Part shown: in pieces, positions 10,658 to 22,249 of the stretch
How positions within the stretch are numbered: the stretch's first letter is position 1
How the letters are laid out: each line of letters starts with the position of its first letter
Origin: Physcia stellaris
Taxonomy: Eukaryota; Ascomycota; Lecanoromycetes; Caliciales; Physciaceae
NCBI GenBank assembly: GCA_018902385.1
Contig: JABSSW010000017.1
Coordinates: forward strand, 186,001 to 250,000
Direction: 5' to 3'
Length of the DNA stretch: 64,000 bases
Made by a program: the position numbers and the translations under genes
Notes under the pieces: generated by a model
What the model saw: only the letters and a program-made list of their open reading frames with translations
The model's database searches: none
Told to the model about the DNA's origin: nothing

Positions 10658-11015
10658 AGTGACCAGATTTGTATGAAGGAGGTCGTAGAAATCAAGGAAA
10701 GAGAAAATAAGGTTTTAGGCTTTTTCTCTCCAGTGTTACCTCCGCATCATAAAGGAGTAGTCAAAGCAGTCAAAGCAGGGTGTGTAAAGTAAAGTGGTTG
10801 TTGTCCTCGTCGGCTATCGAATGGAAATCATACAGGAACAAAGAGATCCGCTATGCCGAGGTAAAGACTGACAAACAGTCAAAGACAAGGAGAAAGGACC
10901 CGAGCTATGTACTAGGTGTTGGCGAGAGTATGTGCACTGAAGATTAATGGATCAGCAAGCGGAAGGATGAATGATATTCAACGCCTCCGTCATTCAATGC
11001 CAAGAATAATTAATA
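10658..11015. other. ERO1 promoter region
   Basis: About 360 bp between the ERO1 start and the MITE. Purine-rich on the plus strand near 10670-10720. No gene seen. Confidence 0.4.
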
Positions 11016-11159
11016 ACCGGGGCCCGCTTCCCAAACACTCGTACCTCGGTTAGGGGCTCCACTAACATAATAATACGGCCAGACCCTGATAATATCGTTG
11101 TTTTCTTGAATATCAACGCACACAGTGCTTATTATAAAAAAGTAATCTCATAGATCGAT
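11016..11159 (+). repeat. Left terminal inverted repeat of the MITE
   Basis: 144 bp, matching 11388-11531 in reverse complement. Differences include GCTTCCCAAAC against GCCTCTCAAAC near the outer end and small changes in the A-rich inner end. Confidence 0.9.
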
Positions 11160-11387
11160 AAAACATGACGTAATTGCATATTATCAGCGATTTTATCATA
11201 CACATAGACTTGTTGATGAAATAATTATGAAATTCGTGAAACGTATTTTTGACATCGCTAAAAAGTCAACCCTAAACAACCCTAAAAATCGTTGAAACTT
11301 TCAATATTTTGCGCAATCGACAATCGTCGTGCAACGTTCTAAATTTAAAAAACAAAAAATCGTTTGTGTGAATATGAGCTATTTACA

Positions 11388-11531
11388 ATCGATCTATGAG
11401 ATTATTTTTTAATAATAAGCATTGTGTGCGTTGATATTCAAGAAAACAACGATATTATCAGGGTCTGGCCGTATTATTATGTTAGTGGAGCCCCTAACCG
11501 AGGTACGAGTGTTTGAGAGGCGGGCCCCGGT
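11388..11531 (-). repeat. Right terminal inverted repeat of the MITE
   Basis: 144 bp, reverse complement of the left arm. Its outer end CCCCGGT is followed by TA. Confidence 0.9.
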
Positions 11532-11797
11532 TAACACGTGGAGCTAAATGATTGAGGCTCTTCGGGGTTAGCCGGCGCTAGCTAGCCTCATGTCCCTGAA
11601 ATAGAATTGTAGATGTCCTCGACGTCTGAAGTCTTTTTACCGAGTCTCCTGGGTATTTACCTTGGATATACATATTTAACTTTTATTTTACCAGCGACCA
11701 TGGTCTCAAAAGCCGTATCAACTAGATAATACCTTCAGCAGGATCAAAGTGTTTCTGACTCGTGATCTCAAGATCATCTAAGGAAGGACTCCTTATA

Positions 11798-12090
11798 TTA
11801 AAATGGAACGGAGACATTGCCTTGCTCTATTAGCGTTCCATTTTCCATTCTTACAGCAGCTACTGGAGGATTGTACTGGACACTGTCTACATCATTGATA
11901 GTGTCGCTGACGAATCTGGCTAAATCGGTTGGGACGTATTCCTCTTCGAACGAAAGCCCACGAGTAAGCCTGCAGCACGCTGGCTAGCTTTTTCGAAATC
12001 ATTGGACAAGTAGATTGGCATTATGGACTTGACAACAGCATTGATGGGGATGGATTCAATAAGCGCCCCAGACCGAAGAGCTGCCTGCTT
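11798..12090 (-). pseudogene. Unrecognised gene remnant beside the MITE
   Basis: On the minus strand a protein-like open stretch (about 12075-11960: ALIESIPINAVVKSIMPIY, then SNDFEKASQRAAGLLVG) changes frame near 11960. It goes on as FEEEYVPTDLARFVSDTIND... to a TAA at 11798-11800. No start codon or clean splice sites were found. The piece looks like the C-terminal end of an enzyme-sized protein, but I do not recognise the family. The MITE lies 267 bp downstream. Confidence 0.4.
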
Positions 12091-12270
12091 CTATCTTACA
12101 TATTCTCCCCAGTCGACTATCTCGCTCTGTACCTTAAATTGCCAGACACACTATGATTCCCTAAGTTCCCTCCAGATAAAATGTCCACCATATCATTCTT
12201 ACCAATACTCTGCCCACGTGCAAGTATCCTAAGCGTGAAACGCTTCAATATGGCCGTCGCTCTCTCTCAT

Positions 12271-13427
12271 TCACTTCAGTACACATGCCCTCCCCACAGC
12301 ACTCTCATCGGTATCCATGCCCTCCTCCATAGCAATATCATTATCTGTGGCATCATCTTCCCTGTCAAACTCCTCCGCGGCCATAATCTGCTGGTGCAAA
12401 TTCACCGCTATCTCATAAAGCTCCTTCAGTAAACCCCTCTTCGGCATAAGCGTCACAGGTTTTTCCTCGGGCTTTCACTTCTCACAGGCTCCATCGTTCT
12501 CTCACTCCACTCGGAAATGTCGTGGCCGTCGATAGCCTTCGTAAGCCTAATCCGCAAAACACCAAAGATTTCCAAGCGCATTTCCAGAAGCCGCTTGATG
12601 CCGAGCAAGAGCCCGTCCCATAGCTCAAAATCTCCCTTGGAAACCTTCACTCCCGTAGCAGTGACTGCACTGAATAACTTCGTGAACTCGTCGTTCGCGT
12701 AGGCGTCAATGAACTCAGCTTCGGTAAGGCGGATCAACTGCTTCTGGCTTCTGATCAGGCTCCGGGCGACGTCGGCTTTCTTGCCGTAAAAGCCAAAGTA
12801 GGCGCAGAATTCGTAGCTCGGAACTTCGTCATCGGACACAGGCTCGGGCGTGGGTGTGGTGGACGGAACGGTGATTGGAGTCGTGGACTTGCGGATTCGA
12901 GGTTTGGGACTGCCGTCGCTGACTGCATATTTGGTGTAGGTCCGTTTCTTTGGAGACCCTGTGAAGGAGCTCGAATTCTTTCTCTTGAGCGGACTTGATT
13001 TCATCATTTTCTTGAGTTGTGGGCTAAGGCTTGATGATTTTGAGTAGCTCTAATGTTAGATACTTGAGTCAGTACTGATTGCAAGAAGACTGTGCGGCCG
13101 AGCTCGAGGGTCTTATGTAGAGCTCTCCGGAATTATGCTCCGGCTGTGTGTAGCATTCGTGATGGTCTGGTCTGGAGACAAGACTTACAAGGTGGTTTCC
13201 TTTCAGTCCACTGCCATTCCCTTTCTTAGCCTTCCTTAATGCAGCAATGGCTACACCGACGAGTGATTAGCTCTTCAGCCATCATAAGCCATTCACGGGA
13301 GTAATTCACCATCTTCAGCCCTAGGTACCTTCACATCCTCCTTGGGCCAGTAGTGTTTCTTGGGAGAAAAGGTTTTCTTGAGACCCTTGTTCTTCTTCGG
13401 GCTCGAGCGCTTCCCGATTGTAGTCAT
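12271..13427 (-). CDS. Unrecognised Lys/Ser-rich protein, four exons
   Basis: No family recognised. Minus-strand exons: 13427-13310, 13250-13189, 13049-12486 and 12423-12271 (897 nt, 298 aa). Introns are 59 bp (branch-like GCTAATC), 139 bp (donor GTAAGT) and about 62 bp (donor GTGAGA); an AG 15 bp earlier could also be the last acceptor. The long ORF at 12453-13007 alone would start at an internal Met-Met; the upstream exons fit in phase and give a better start (MTTIGKRSSPKKNKG). The N-terminal 125 residues are basic, with many SPKK/SPLKRK motifs of the kind seen in DNA-associated proteins. The following about 120 residues are helical (YEFCAYFGFYGKKADVA...). The C-terminus is acidic. A nuclear location is inferred from composition only. 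Confidence 0.65.
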
Positions 13428-13854
13428 GTTCGCATATATTCTTACGGTCCTAGTACAGTCTTCTCAAGTAATGCAGGAGGTCGATATACAAAGAAACTGT
13501 ACAATAGCAACAGCAAAGAGCTTCAGTAAATGTACCGAGATGTGCAGGTGACGGTGATAATGATGTTGGTACGAAAAGAAAAGGAAGCGCGCACAGCTGG
13601 AGCATGAAGCGAGCGGAGTTTTCGTTAGTGGGGGTGTTAAGAAAACGCGGCGACTGAAGCTCTCTTGATGTGTGTCAAAGGCTGAGGCGGTATCTCGACC
13701 CCGAATTGTAGACGACATGGAATCCACGTTGCCCTGGTGTGGAACAATAGACCTGATTGAGACGTCAAAGTGTAGTAAGATGGATACATTATTCAAGACA
13801 CACAACCCAACACTTATCCCTTTTCATCAATTTGACTCCTTTTCCTCATCCATC
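13428..13854. other. Intergenic
   Basis: About 430 bp between the stop of the F-box-like gene and the start of the Lys/Ser-rich gene (tandem, both minus). Likely promoter of the latter. No other feature seen. Confidence 0.5.
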
Positions 13855-16011
13855 CTACATGCCCTGATTGTCCGCAAACCAATCGGTTGCCTCCCACCAG
13901 CCCTTCAATTTCTCCTCTTTCGTGTCACGTGGAACATACAGTTCACCTTTTGCATTTGCCAATCGCTTTATCCATCCTTCAAACATATCCTCCGCAAGAT
14001 CGGTGACCTCGAAGGTACGGGTAAGTTTGTCGTATTTGGTTCTCTGTTGTAGTAGCGCTCAAGTCATCAGTCGCACGTGTGTATTCATCGGATCTAGTGC
14101 CTCCGACTTACCCAGTGTCGCCCGTAAAATTCTTTTGCTTGATGATACACTGTCGCTCTCGCTAAGACTTCAAGCGTAAATACCTGCAAAGTAGGAGGCC
14201 AGAGTGTCTCAGCCAGCGAGGCAACTTTTTCAGGAGTATAAAAAGTATCCAATTCGTGATATGTCTGAATTTTAAGGAAGGCGAGGGTGGGGAATGTCTT
14301 GATAACACGTAGACAGGAGGATTTCGACTAAAGACATAATATTAGTCATAATTGTTGGAATTAGCCTGTGCTATCAGGCTTTGCGTGTACGGTGCCTCGA
14401 ACCGACTTTGAAGTTGAACGACGAGAGACTTACATCATTGAGATCTTCGTGTGACATATAGAATTCAAGAGTTCTGAGACAGGAGCAGCTAGCGAGCACC
14501 TCCATATGAGCCAGTGAAGGAAACATTCCCACCGGGTGTTCTCTATCACGTGAGTCCAGTATGAAATTGATCAGAGTTGCACTGTTTCTTCGCACACACT
14601 CTATTACAGTTGACACTAAGATTCCGCACTGGTATAGCTCAAGGCGTTCAAGTGACCGTTGCTGAAGCAGGAAGTCGGAGAGGTTCGCAAACGCGTTGTT
14701 ATTGTTCCTTATGGACTGTCTGGGATATGAGACGTACAGACCTTTGAGCTGTGCTTGCTTTTTCAACAAAACAGCAAAAAATCTGTCGATATCCATCCTA
14801 GTCACGACATCAAGTTAGACTTCTTCGTCTCAACTGCGGATACGATGCAAGGGGCGTTCAATTGAGTCTTATCTGAAAGCCAGTGTCAATAGATCATGGA
14901 TTAAGGCAACACATACCCAAAGCTCAACTGTAGATTATCCAACTTGGCGCAGTCAATCTGATGCTGTATGGCTTTAGGCCCATCAAAATAGAATGGCCAA
15001 TACCGTAAAACTAGGCTGGACACACTAGGGAACGTGTGGAACTCAAATACAGAGGTCGGGGTCGTCGAATCATGATAATGATTGTAGAACATTTCCAATG
15101 AGTCTAAAACCGGAAGGCTGACTATGAGATCTTTGTATTCCATTGCTTGCTTTGGTCGAGTTCGTTCCGCTGCAGATAGAATTTATGTCAGCCGTGAATT
15201 TGCAGAAGGCTGATTAGTCCTAATATCTGTTGCCAGGATCACTCAACGTGTGTCCCTGAGTGCCTTTTGAACAGATAGATATAGAAGCAAGAGATCGTTT
15301 ACCGCGGATGCCTTCGGGAGATGGGGTAATGTCATTTCTGAATACTCACATTCGAGCAGTATCTGCAGCTCTGTAATTTTCGAGCTACCTGTCAGCAGCT
15401 TCAGATAATTGGATGCCTCTGTTGAGCCAGAGGAAACCAGTCGAAGGTTGAAACCACTTAGTCGTGGATTCATAGCCAGGGTCTCAAGTACCCTTGACGG
15501 AAGAGGATCCACCACGTTCCAGCTATCATAGTCATTACTCAAAGTCCGTGGAAGAGGATTCAGTCCAACGCACCTAAACTTTCTTAGGTTGTTACATCGA
15601 CTCAGAACATCCGAGATCAATGCGATGACACCGTCCTCATGAGGCCTGAAAGTGCCGTTCCGCACAAGGTCTGTATCTATGACATCATCTGTGACATCGA
15701 TGTCTTGCACAAACTGACATTTATGCGAGCTAGGATGGAGCGAAGCCAAGATACGTTTGCTGCGGTAAAGAAAGCAAGGCCGCAGATCGAAAACAAGCGA
15801 ACGATAAAGCTCTGGCCTAGCAGCACTATTCCACGACTTCGAGACGCGGCTTACTGAGGCAAGAGTGCCCTGCGATCCTTGAAGGGATAGCTGAACAGAG
15901 TTTTAGTAACGGTAATTCTGTTTTAATTAGTCGATGAGAGTGAAGAAGCCTTACCGCCTGGCAAATAAGGATAGCGATATCGAAAATGATGGGGTTATCC
16001 GAAGGCGCCAT
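13855..16011 (-). CDS. F-box-like protein with LRR-like region, six exons
   Basis: Minus-strand exons: 16011-15955, 15890-15350, 15169-14917, 14797-14434, 14327-14112 and 14043-13855, giving 1620 nt (539 aa). All joins keep frame, and donors include GTAAGG, GTGAGT, GTATGT and GTAAGT. The N-terminus MAPSDNPIIFDIAILICQA followed by LASVSRVSKSWNSAARPELY resembles a divergent F-box (helix, then the ...W...ARPELYRSL pattern). The middle has irregular leucine-rich stretches (CNNLRKFRCVGLNPLP, LERLELYQCG, CLRTLEFYMS), as in fungal F-box/LRR-type proteins. The last exon ends GWWEATDWFADNQGM. Possible role: substrate adaptor of an SCF ubiquitin ligase, but the F-box is weak. The long second intron (180 bp) is the least certain part. 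Confidence 0.65.
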
Positions 16012-16255
16012 TGCAACTCTGTCGAGGGTCGATAGGCTCAGGGCAAACTCACTTCGAACGGTTGGATAGTTAGGTTTCCATATATGAGAAGGTAGCAAGA
16101 TTTGGTGGTAAAAGACATACGTACTATGGCTTCCAGATTGATGAACAAGCCTTGATGGGTCACTGAGGGAACCTCATTCATAAATATTTCATAGTCGCCA
16201 ATGACACAGTCAAGTGACGTATTCCAAGGTGACGAAGACCTTATGAATATCCACC

Positions 16256-19200
16256 CTATGCGACATCAACAAAACCTCTCTTCCTCCCCTTCTCAACCAC
16301 GATGGCCTCGACCTCTCCGTCCCCCACATAGCTTCTGTTCTCGTGGTCCTTTATCCTTGATTCAATGACCTTCAGCGCTGCAAGATTAAACCCCATCAAG
16401 TCCTTCTGCTTTGATAGCACCTTCCTCAAGCATCCCCTCACATCTTCCAGCAGGACTCTAAGATCTCTACTTGCAACTATCTGTTTGTGGTGTGTCTTTA
16501 GAATGAAGAACAGAATACGGCAAGTAAGGGGTAAATTCCAGCCTTGTTCTGCCCATCTAGCTAGGAAAGTAAACAGGGCAGGGACTTGCGAGAAGGAGAG
16601 CACGAGGAGAGCATCCTGGAGGGCGGCAGCCGGAATGCGAGAAATAACCGAAAGAACGTAAGAGTCTGCGGACACGTTGTTGTGGGCTAAAAACATGGGA
16701 TTCCGAGATGGCGGGGCTAAAGCCGGATTGGTAGATTTGGCTATGTTGTACTCGCGCATCAGAGCAAGATCAGGCACACCAATTTCAAGCGCTTCGGCGA
16801 TCTTCTCACCAGCGATCAGTGTCGAGACGGTCTGTTTACCTGCGGAGACAGCTTCGGGCTTTTCCTCAGTGGGATCCTCTTCCGCCTCGAGTGACGTCGT
16901 AAGAGTATTCTCGTAGAGTTCCTCGAGCTCTTTCTCTCTTTCCTCTTCGAGGAATATCTGCTCATCCGTCTGTTGCCAAACACGGATGCTTTTGTCATGG
17001 CTGGCGCTGACAACAAATTCGCCCGTACGACTTACGGCCAGGGCCCAAATCTCGCCATGGTGGCCGTCGAGTTTTTGGATTTGTTCAAACTTGTCGCCAT
17101 CCCAGTACTTTATCAGGCGATCTTTACTAGCACTGAAAAAGTGGTGACCATTGCCATCCTGATTGTGAGGTACAAACGCCACTTGCAAAATGCTGTCTTG
17201 ATGAGCAAAGAAGGCTTTATGGCAGTCTCCAAAGTCAAGGCCCCATATCCGCACATTCTTGTCGGCTGATGAAGTCACAATCAATTTGCTGTCGTAGGAA
17301 ATGTCCATGCTCAAAACGGGAAGTTTGTGGCCGTAGAGGTTGAGGAAAAGCTTCAGAGAGTCGGTAAAGAAGACCTTGACCGTATTATCAAGAAAAGAAA
17401 GCGCGATTAGGCGCGAGTCGGGCGAGAAGCGAAGAGACAGAATGTCATCAGATACTTTCAGTGTACGAGTATGTACAAGCTTGAAGCGAGGCGTTGTTCG
17501 TTTCGTCCCTGGGATCTCTTCTTGGACAACCTCGAAATTAAAGAATTTGGCAGACTTGTCTGCACTACCAGTGGCCATGGATTTCCCGTCAGGGTGAACA
17601 TGTAGCGTCCATATTGGGCCTTCGTGCGCCTTGATGATGTCAAGAGATGTAGAAGAGGCTATGTCGAAGAGTTCGAGCTCGCCATTTCTGTTACCTACGA
17701 CCACAATTCGATCACCTGGTAGAAAAGCTGAACATAATGCATAGCCACAATCCAGCGTCCGAATACAGCTCTGGGTACGCACATTCCATATCTTCAAGCT
17801 ACCATTGCATGCCGAACCCAGCATCCTGTCATCGGAGCTCAATGTAAGAGAACGGACGTCAGCTCGATGGCCTGGCATGTCTACGGAGAATGATCGGAGA
17901 TATTCTGGTGGTCCTTCATGATCAGTCTTCTTCTCTTTCTGCTTTGTCGGTATACTGTAGATCTCTAGCTGATTATTCGTTGTAGCAACTAGAAGCTGCA
18001 ATGCCTTGTTTGCTCGGCGCCCAGCCCAGTCGACGGATCGTACCTTTCCTCCAGTTCGAACTATGACATATGGAACAATAACATCAGCTATATCGGCAGT
18101 CGCGATATCTTCCGATTTTTCGTCAGCCTCTATCACTGTAGCAAGAGTAGGATCTCGACCTGAAGCAGCGAGCTTTTCTCGTCGTCTCTTCCTCTTTCGT
18201 GCCATTGTTTTTTGCACTTCAGGCTCAGAACGGACTCTCCATAGCTCGACAGCCTTTTCCGAGCCATGAGCGGCGATATAATTGTTTGTGGGATGGAATA
18301 TTACAGTGGATGTGCGGTCTTTACCCTGACGGTAAAGTGTGCCCCTTTCGCGTAGATAGGTCTTCTCTGGGCCTTCTATGACTTCTGTGGCGGCTCGACT
18401 TAGACCTTTCATGTCGATAGCCCACACTTTGAGTTCTCCGTCATTACCGGCAGTGACACATCCTGATTGGTCAGGGGAGACGCCCATCGACCAGCATTCA
18501 CCGTTCGATTGGGCAACGTGGGTTTCGATACAATGCTGAGAGCCCAGATCCCAGATTTTAATCAAAGCATCCTTGCTTGTTGTTATGAGAAAGCCAGCAT
18601 GATTTCCAAGGTCATCAGCTTGACCATTACTGGCCACACTATCCCCGTTGATCGTCTCATCTGACATAGCATTCTCGGATTCGCTTGGCTGGAGGAAGAA
18701 CAATGCTGTAATCTGGTCCTTGTGGCCTCGTAGTTTGAAAAGCCCTGTTTCACCAACTAAGTCCCACAATATCAGGTCTGTATCCTTAGCTCCGCTAGCA
18801 AGTCGAACTCCTTGCCTATCGAATGCTAGAGTGGTAATGGCAGATCGATGTCCATTGAAGCTGATAATTACCGACGATATCCGAGCATCCCACACTCGAA
18901 TACTTCCATCACCATATCTGTATACTGCTTGTCAATGGATGTTCGGTTTGGGGACACATGCTTGGGATCCTCTCACCCTATGGCGAAGATGTCCGGATCT
19001 GCCTCACTTTGCGCGATCGTAGTGACTGCGGCAGTACATGTACTGTCTTTCCATCTGCTCAGCAATTCGCCCTTCTTCACGTCCCAGCATAGCACTTCCT
19101 CATCGGCGCCGACTATGGCTCTGCCGGCGCCGGAGGAGCGATTCGAGGCAGTTTCAGCATTCTCGTTAGGCGTCCAGACTGCATTCGAATTACCAGATGT

Positions 19201-19310
19201 GACGACGCCGAAGGTCTTTGAATGCTCGTACTTTCTAGACTTGTCAGCTTCCCAGTCCCTCGGGATATTCCGAGAAAAGGGTAACGCACTCACAGATAAG
19301 ATTTGACCAT
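16256..19310 (-). CDS. utp12: UTP12/DIP2 U3 snoRNP WD40 protein
   Basis: Component of the small-subunit processome (UTP-B subcomplex) that acts on 18S rRNA precursors in the nucleolus. Exons 19310-19294, 19234-18977 and 18917-16256 (978 aa). The first exon is only 17 nt and gives MVKSYL, matching the conserved N-terminus of the family once joined to KYEHSKTFGVV. Both introns are 59 bp. At least ten WD40-type repeats follow (SGAKDTDLILWDL, TTSKDALIKIWDL, GSACNGSLKIWNV, TSSADKNVRIWGL, SASHDKSIRVW). A basic KRKRRREK patch lies near residue 325. The C-terminal Utp12 domain contains LVLSFSQVPALFTFLARWAEQ. Length is slightly above the yeast protein. Divergent with ARPC2, with a 325-bp shared upstream region. 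Confidence 0.95.
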
Positions 19311-19635
19311 TGGGGCGGTAGCGTAGATAATGACGCTATGCTCCGAGTAGTTTTATTGAGCCAAAGCAAATTATAGACTCATCATGGCCATAAAATATCC
19401 AGCAGCAAGCAATTGCGGGCAAACAGTTTTTGCCCGCCGCTAGCTCAGCCCTACGAACTGCCGCCTAGATGCCCAGGGTACTTTACTCGTACTACACAGA
19501 TGCAGTACATATGGGTGATCAATAATGTGAATTCGTCTGCCTGTCCTGCAGCCAATAAAGCAATTGTGCAACAAATTTGGCTTTACCCAGAATGCAAAAA
19601 CAATGAACTAAGACCAAATACTCGATTGATCAAAA
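19311..19635. promoter_or_regulatory. Shared upstream region of utp12 and arpc2
   Basis: 325 bp between two divergent starts, presumably a bidirectional promoter. No specific binding site can be assigned. Confidence 0.4.
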
Positions 19636-20929
19636 ATGCTTCTCCTCGATTACCAGAATGTGCTGATCCAGTCCCTCCTCACCGAACGCTTTTCTGGGTC
19701 TCTCTACCCTTCTTATTGATACAGATCTTCACTGACGAATCAAAAGGGCGCCTCCAGTCTCAATTGACCAAGTAGTCTCTGACTTCGACGGTGTCACCTT
19801 CCACCTCTCTACTCCGGAAAGCAAATCAAAAATCCTAATCTCTATTGCCGTTAAATGTTTCAAAGAGCTGCTTCAGTACGGCGCACAGGAAGTACTCGAA
19901 AGAGAGTACGGGCCTTACATTACTGCACCAGAAGCAGGCTACGACTTCTCAGTACTGATTGACTTGCAACAATTACCGGAGGATGCTGGTACGTAGAGAT
20001 CTACTGATGCGATCAAAGATCAATCGGGTTGACGCAGAGCATGCAGAAGGACGGGAAGATCTTGTACGCCGAGTCTCGCTGCTCAAACGCAATGCCATGG
20101 CTGCCCCCTTTGAGCGAGCCTTCGACGAGTTTGCCGAAAGGCAGGAGGAGGCCGCAAAGTATACCAGTGAATCAGCACCAGAAGGAGTTGCGGAAGGAGG
20201 AGAGGTGATGGCCATACATTATAGGGACGAGGAAGCCATATATATCAAGGCTAGCCATGACAGGGTTACTGTCATATTCAGTACAATCTTCAGAGAAGAG
20301 ACGGACAGGATATTTGGGAAAGTGTTCTTGCAGGTTTGGTCTCCTGTGTGAATACTATCAGATTGGCCCGCTGAAGCCTACAGGAATTTGTCGATGCTCG
20401 AAGAAGAGCAATACAGAACGCACCCCAGGTCCTTTTCCGCAATGAACCTCCATTAGAACTCCAAGATGTACGGGGCCTGTCCAAGAGCACTAACGGCGAG
20501 ATCGGCTATGTTACATTTGGTAAGAAGATGAATACACCCCGTCGAGGTACCGTTGATTTTGATTGTGTGCAGTTCTTTTTCCAAGACACCTTACCAAGCA
20601 ACGGCGCCAAGAGACCATCTCCCATATCCAGACGTTCCGAGATTACTTCCATTATCACATCAAGGCCTCCAAGGTACGCCAGGTGGTGGACTGATTTTTG
20701 AATGATTTGATTAGCTCGGTTGCTGACTTGATGCCTCATCAGGCCTACATCCACTCGCGAATGCGAAGAAGAACAGCAGATTTCCTCCAAGGTATGTCAG
20801 ATGTCCGTTTAACCCTTACTCCTGGTAACGGAGAGGCTGACAACAGAAGTCCTTAACAGAGCAAGGCCAGAGAACGAAGAAAAAGAGAGGAAAACAGCAA
20901 GTGGCCGGACCTTCAGGGTTCAGGGATAG
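19636..20929 (+). CDS. arpc2: ARP2/3 complex subunit 2 (ARPC2/Arc35)
   Basis: Structural subunit of the actin-nucleating ARP2/3 complex. Seven exons: 19636-19697, 19747-19988, 20038-20333, 20384-20519, 20573-20673, 20743-20791 and 20847-20929 (969 nt, 322 aa). Introns are about 49-70 bp. The N-terminus [20 protein letters not shown] and the segments [53 protein letters not shown] and [15 protein letters not shown] are hallmark ARPC2 sequence. The length fits fungal members. The gene converges with sdc1, with 216 bp between the stops. Confidence 0.95.
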
Positions 20930-21145
20930 CCCAACTTCCTCATCAAAGACTTTTCATGTGTTTACTCGTCAACAAAGTGATGTTCTTCGCTACGGCACGC
21001 ATTCCCCCATTCTCCCTAATAATCATCTATTGCGCCTTGAGAGCGCAACCTTGGGTATCAACATCCAAAACTCCGACGCTATGCCAACGAGATCCACCCC
21101 CCTATTCTCTTATGGTCCCTTGTTCGCCAATTCTCTCCATCCGCT

Positions 21146-21895
21146 TCAGATGGTCCCCTCGATCTCTTTGCTTCGTTTCAAAAGATATTCTCCAAGCATT
21201 CGCAGAGGATCCTCAGGCCTTTTACTACCTATCAGTACACAGCTTCCTTAACAACATCAGAAGCCACTCACTGCTCCTTAGCTAGCATCTTCATCCCCTC
21301 CAACAGAACCCCAGTAACCTTTGTATTCAGGTAAGCTCGAGCAGGTGCCCCGTGTACAGCGGCTTTAGGTGGTATCGGTGGGGCTTCGAGCGTGCCGTTG
21401 ACGGGAGTTGCATTATTGACGGGGGTTGCATTGCGCCTTGGCATAGTGGATGATTGAGCAGGGGTTGTTGGTTGCTTTGGGATAGATCTTGTCAGCATAC
21501 AATTTCAAGATTTTGCTGGCTTAAATAGAAGAGATTCAGGAAGGCTTACAGCAGTTTCAGTCATTGATGCATCACTTTGTTGTGGTACTTCTGCATGAGC
21601 TGGGGATGCCACTCCCTTTGACATGGATCTTGTCAGTCTTTGTTCAACCATTTTCAGACACCCGGAGTCAATGGGTGAACAAGGGGATATTCACAGCAAT
21701 GTCTCTCATATATATGTCGATTTGCGCTATTGGGTCACCTGGATCTGCACCTGATTGTTGGGGCTCTGTAGGAGGCATGGGTGTTGTTTGGTCAAACTGC
21801 TTGTCGTTGACATGTGCCTCAGCTTTGGACTGAGCCTCCCCTGCCTTTTCGGCGTCTGTAACATTTGCCATGTTATCTGACAGTGATTCAGCCAT
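21146..21895 (-). CDS. sdc1: COMPASS subunit SDC1 (DPY-30 motif)
   Basis: DPY-30-type subunit of the Set1/COMPASS histone H3K4 methyltransferase. Minus-strand exons 21895-21695, 21615-21550, 21474-21272 and 21218-21146 (543 nt, 180 aa). The C-terminus reads ARAYLNTKVTGVLLEGMKML, then AKEQPEDPLRMLGEYLLKRS after the last splice: the DPY-30 dimerisation/docking motif. The first two-thirds are low-complexity (Pro, Gln, Ala, Thr), as usual in fungi, so the first two introns rest on phase and splice signals rather than homology. Introns 1 and 2 share an 18 of 21 bp match at their 3' ends (CTGACAAGATC...CAAAG), containing the branch point and acceptor. The divergent neighbour is FAN1. Confidence 0.88.
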
Positions 21896-22249
21896 TTTGA
21901 ACACTGGGTGTGCTTGACAAAAACTCTTAGCACAACTGTAGAGTACCCTTAGCTTCGAGGACCAGAGACTCGAAATTTAGCGCGCGTCAAATTTAGAGCC
22001 GCAACGCGTTATTTAACGCGTGACGTAGATCGACACTTAAATCTCCGACGTACTCGTAATGCTCAGCTAAAGTTGCGCTCGCTATGGGCTTGCTTCTACC
22101 GCTATATCAATGTTATCATGATGAGCAGATACTATATGACCTCGTTCAGCAACTGGCCTGAGCGAATGAGATGTAAGCCAATAACTGCGACGCGACCTTC
22201 AGCTCGCGCTATCCGTTAGATTTGGGCAGTCGCTGGCTGACCCTTAATC
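21896..22249. promoter_or_regulatory. Shared upstream region of sdc1 and fan1
   Basis: 354 bp between divergent starts. Several CpG-containing short motifs (ACGCGTT, ACGCGTGACG) occur around 22005-22025 and could be MCB-like sites; this is only suggestive. Confidence 0.35.

Larger units (their letters stand above)
11016..11531. mobile_element. MITE with 144-bp terminal inverted repeats
   Basis: Positions 11016-11159 are the reverse complement of 11388-11531 with only a handful of mismatches. The ends start ACCGGGGCCCGC and are flanked on both sides by TA (11014-11015 and 11532-11533), which looks like a TA target-site duplication of the Tc1/mariner kind. The 228-bp centre is AT-rich and has no ORF. 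So this is a non-autonomous foldback or MITE-type element that needs a transposase from elsewhere. High similarity of the arms suggests either recent insertion or pairing constraint. Confidence 0.9.
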
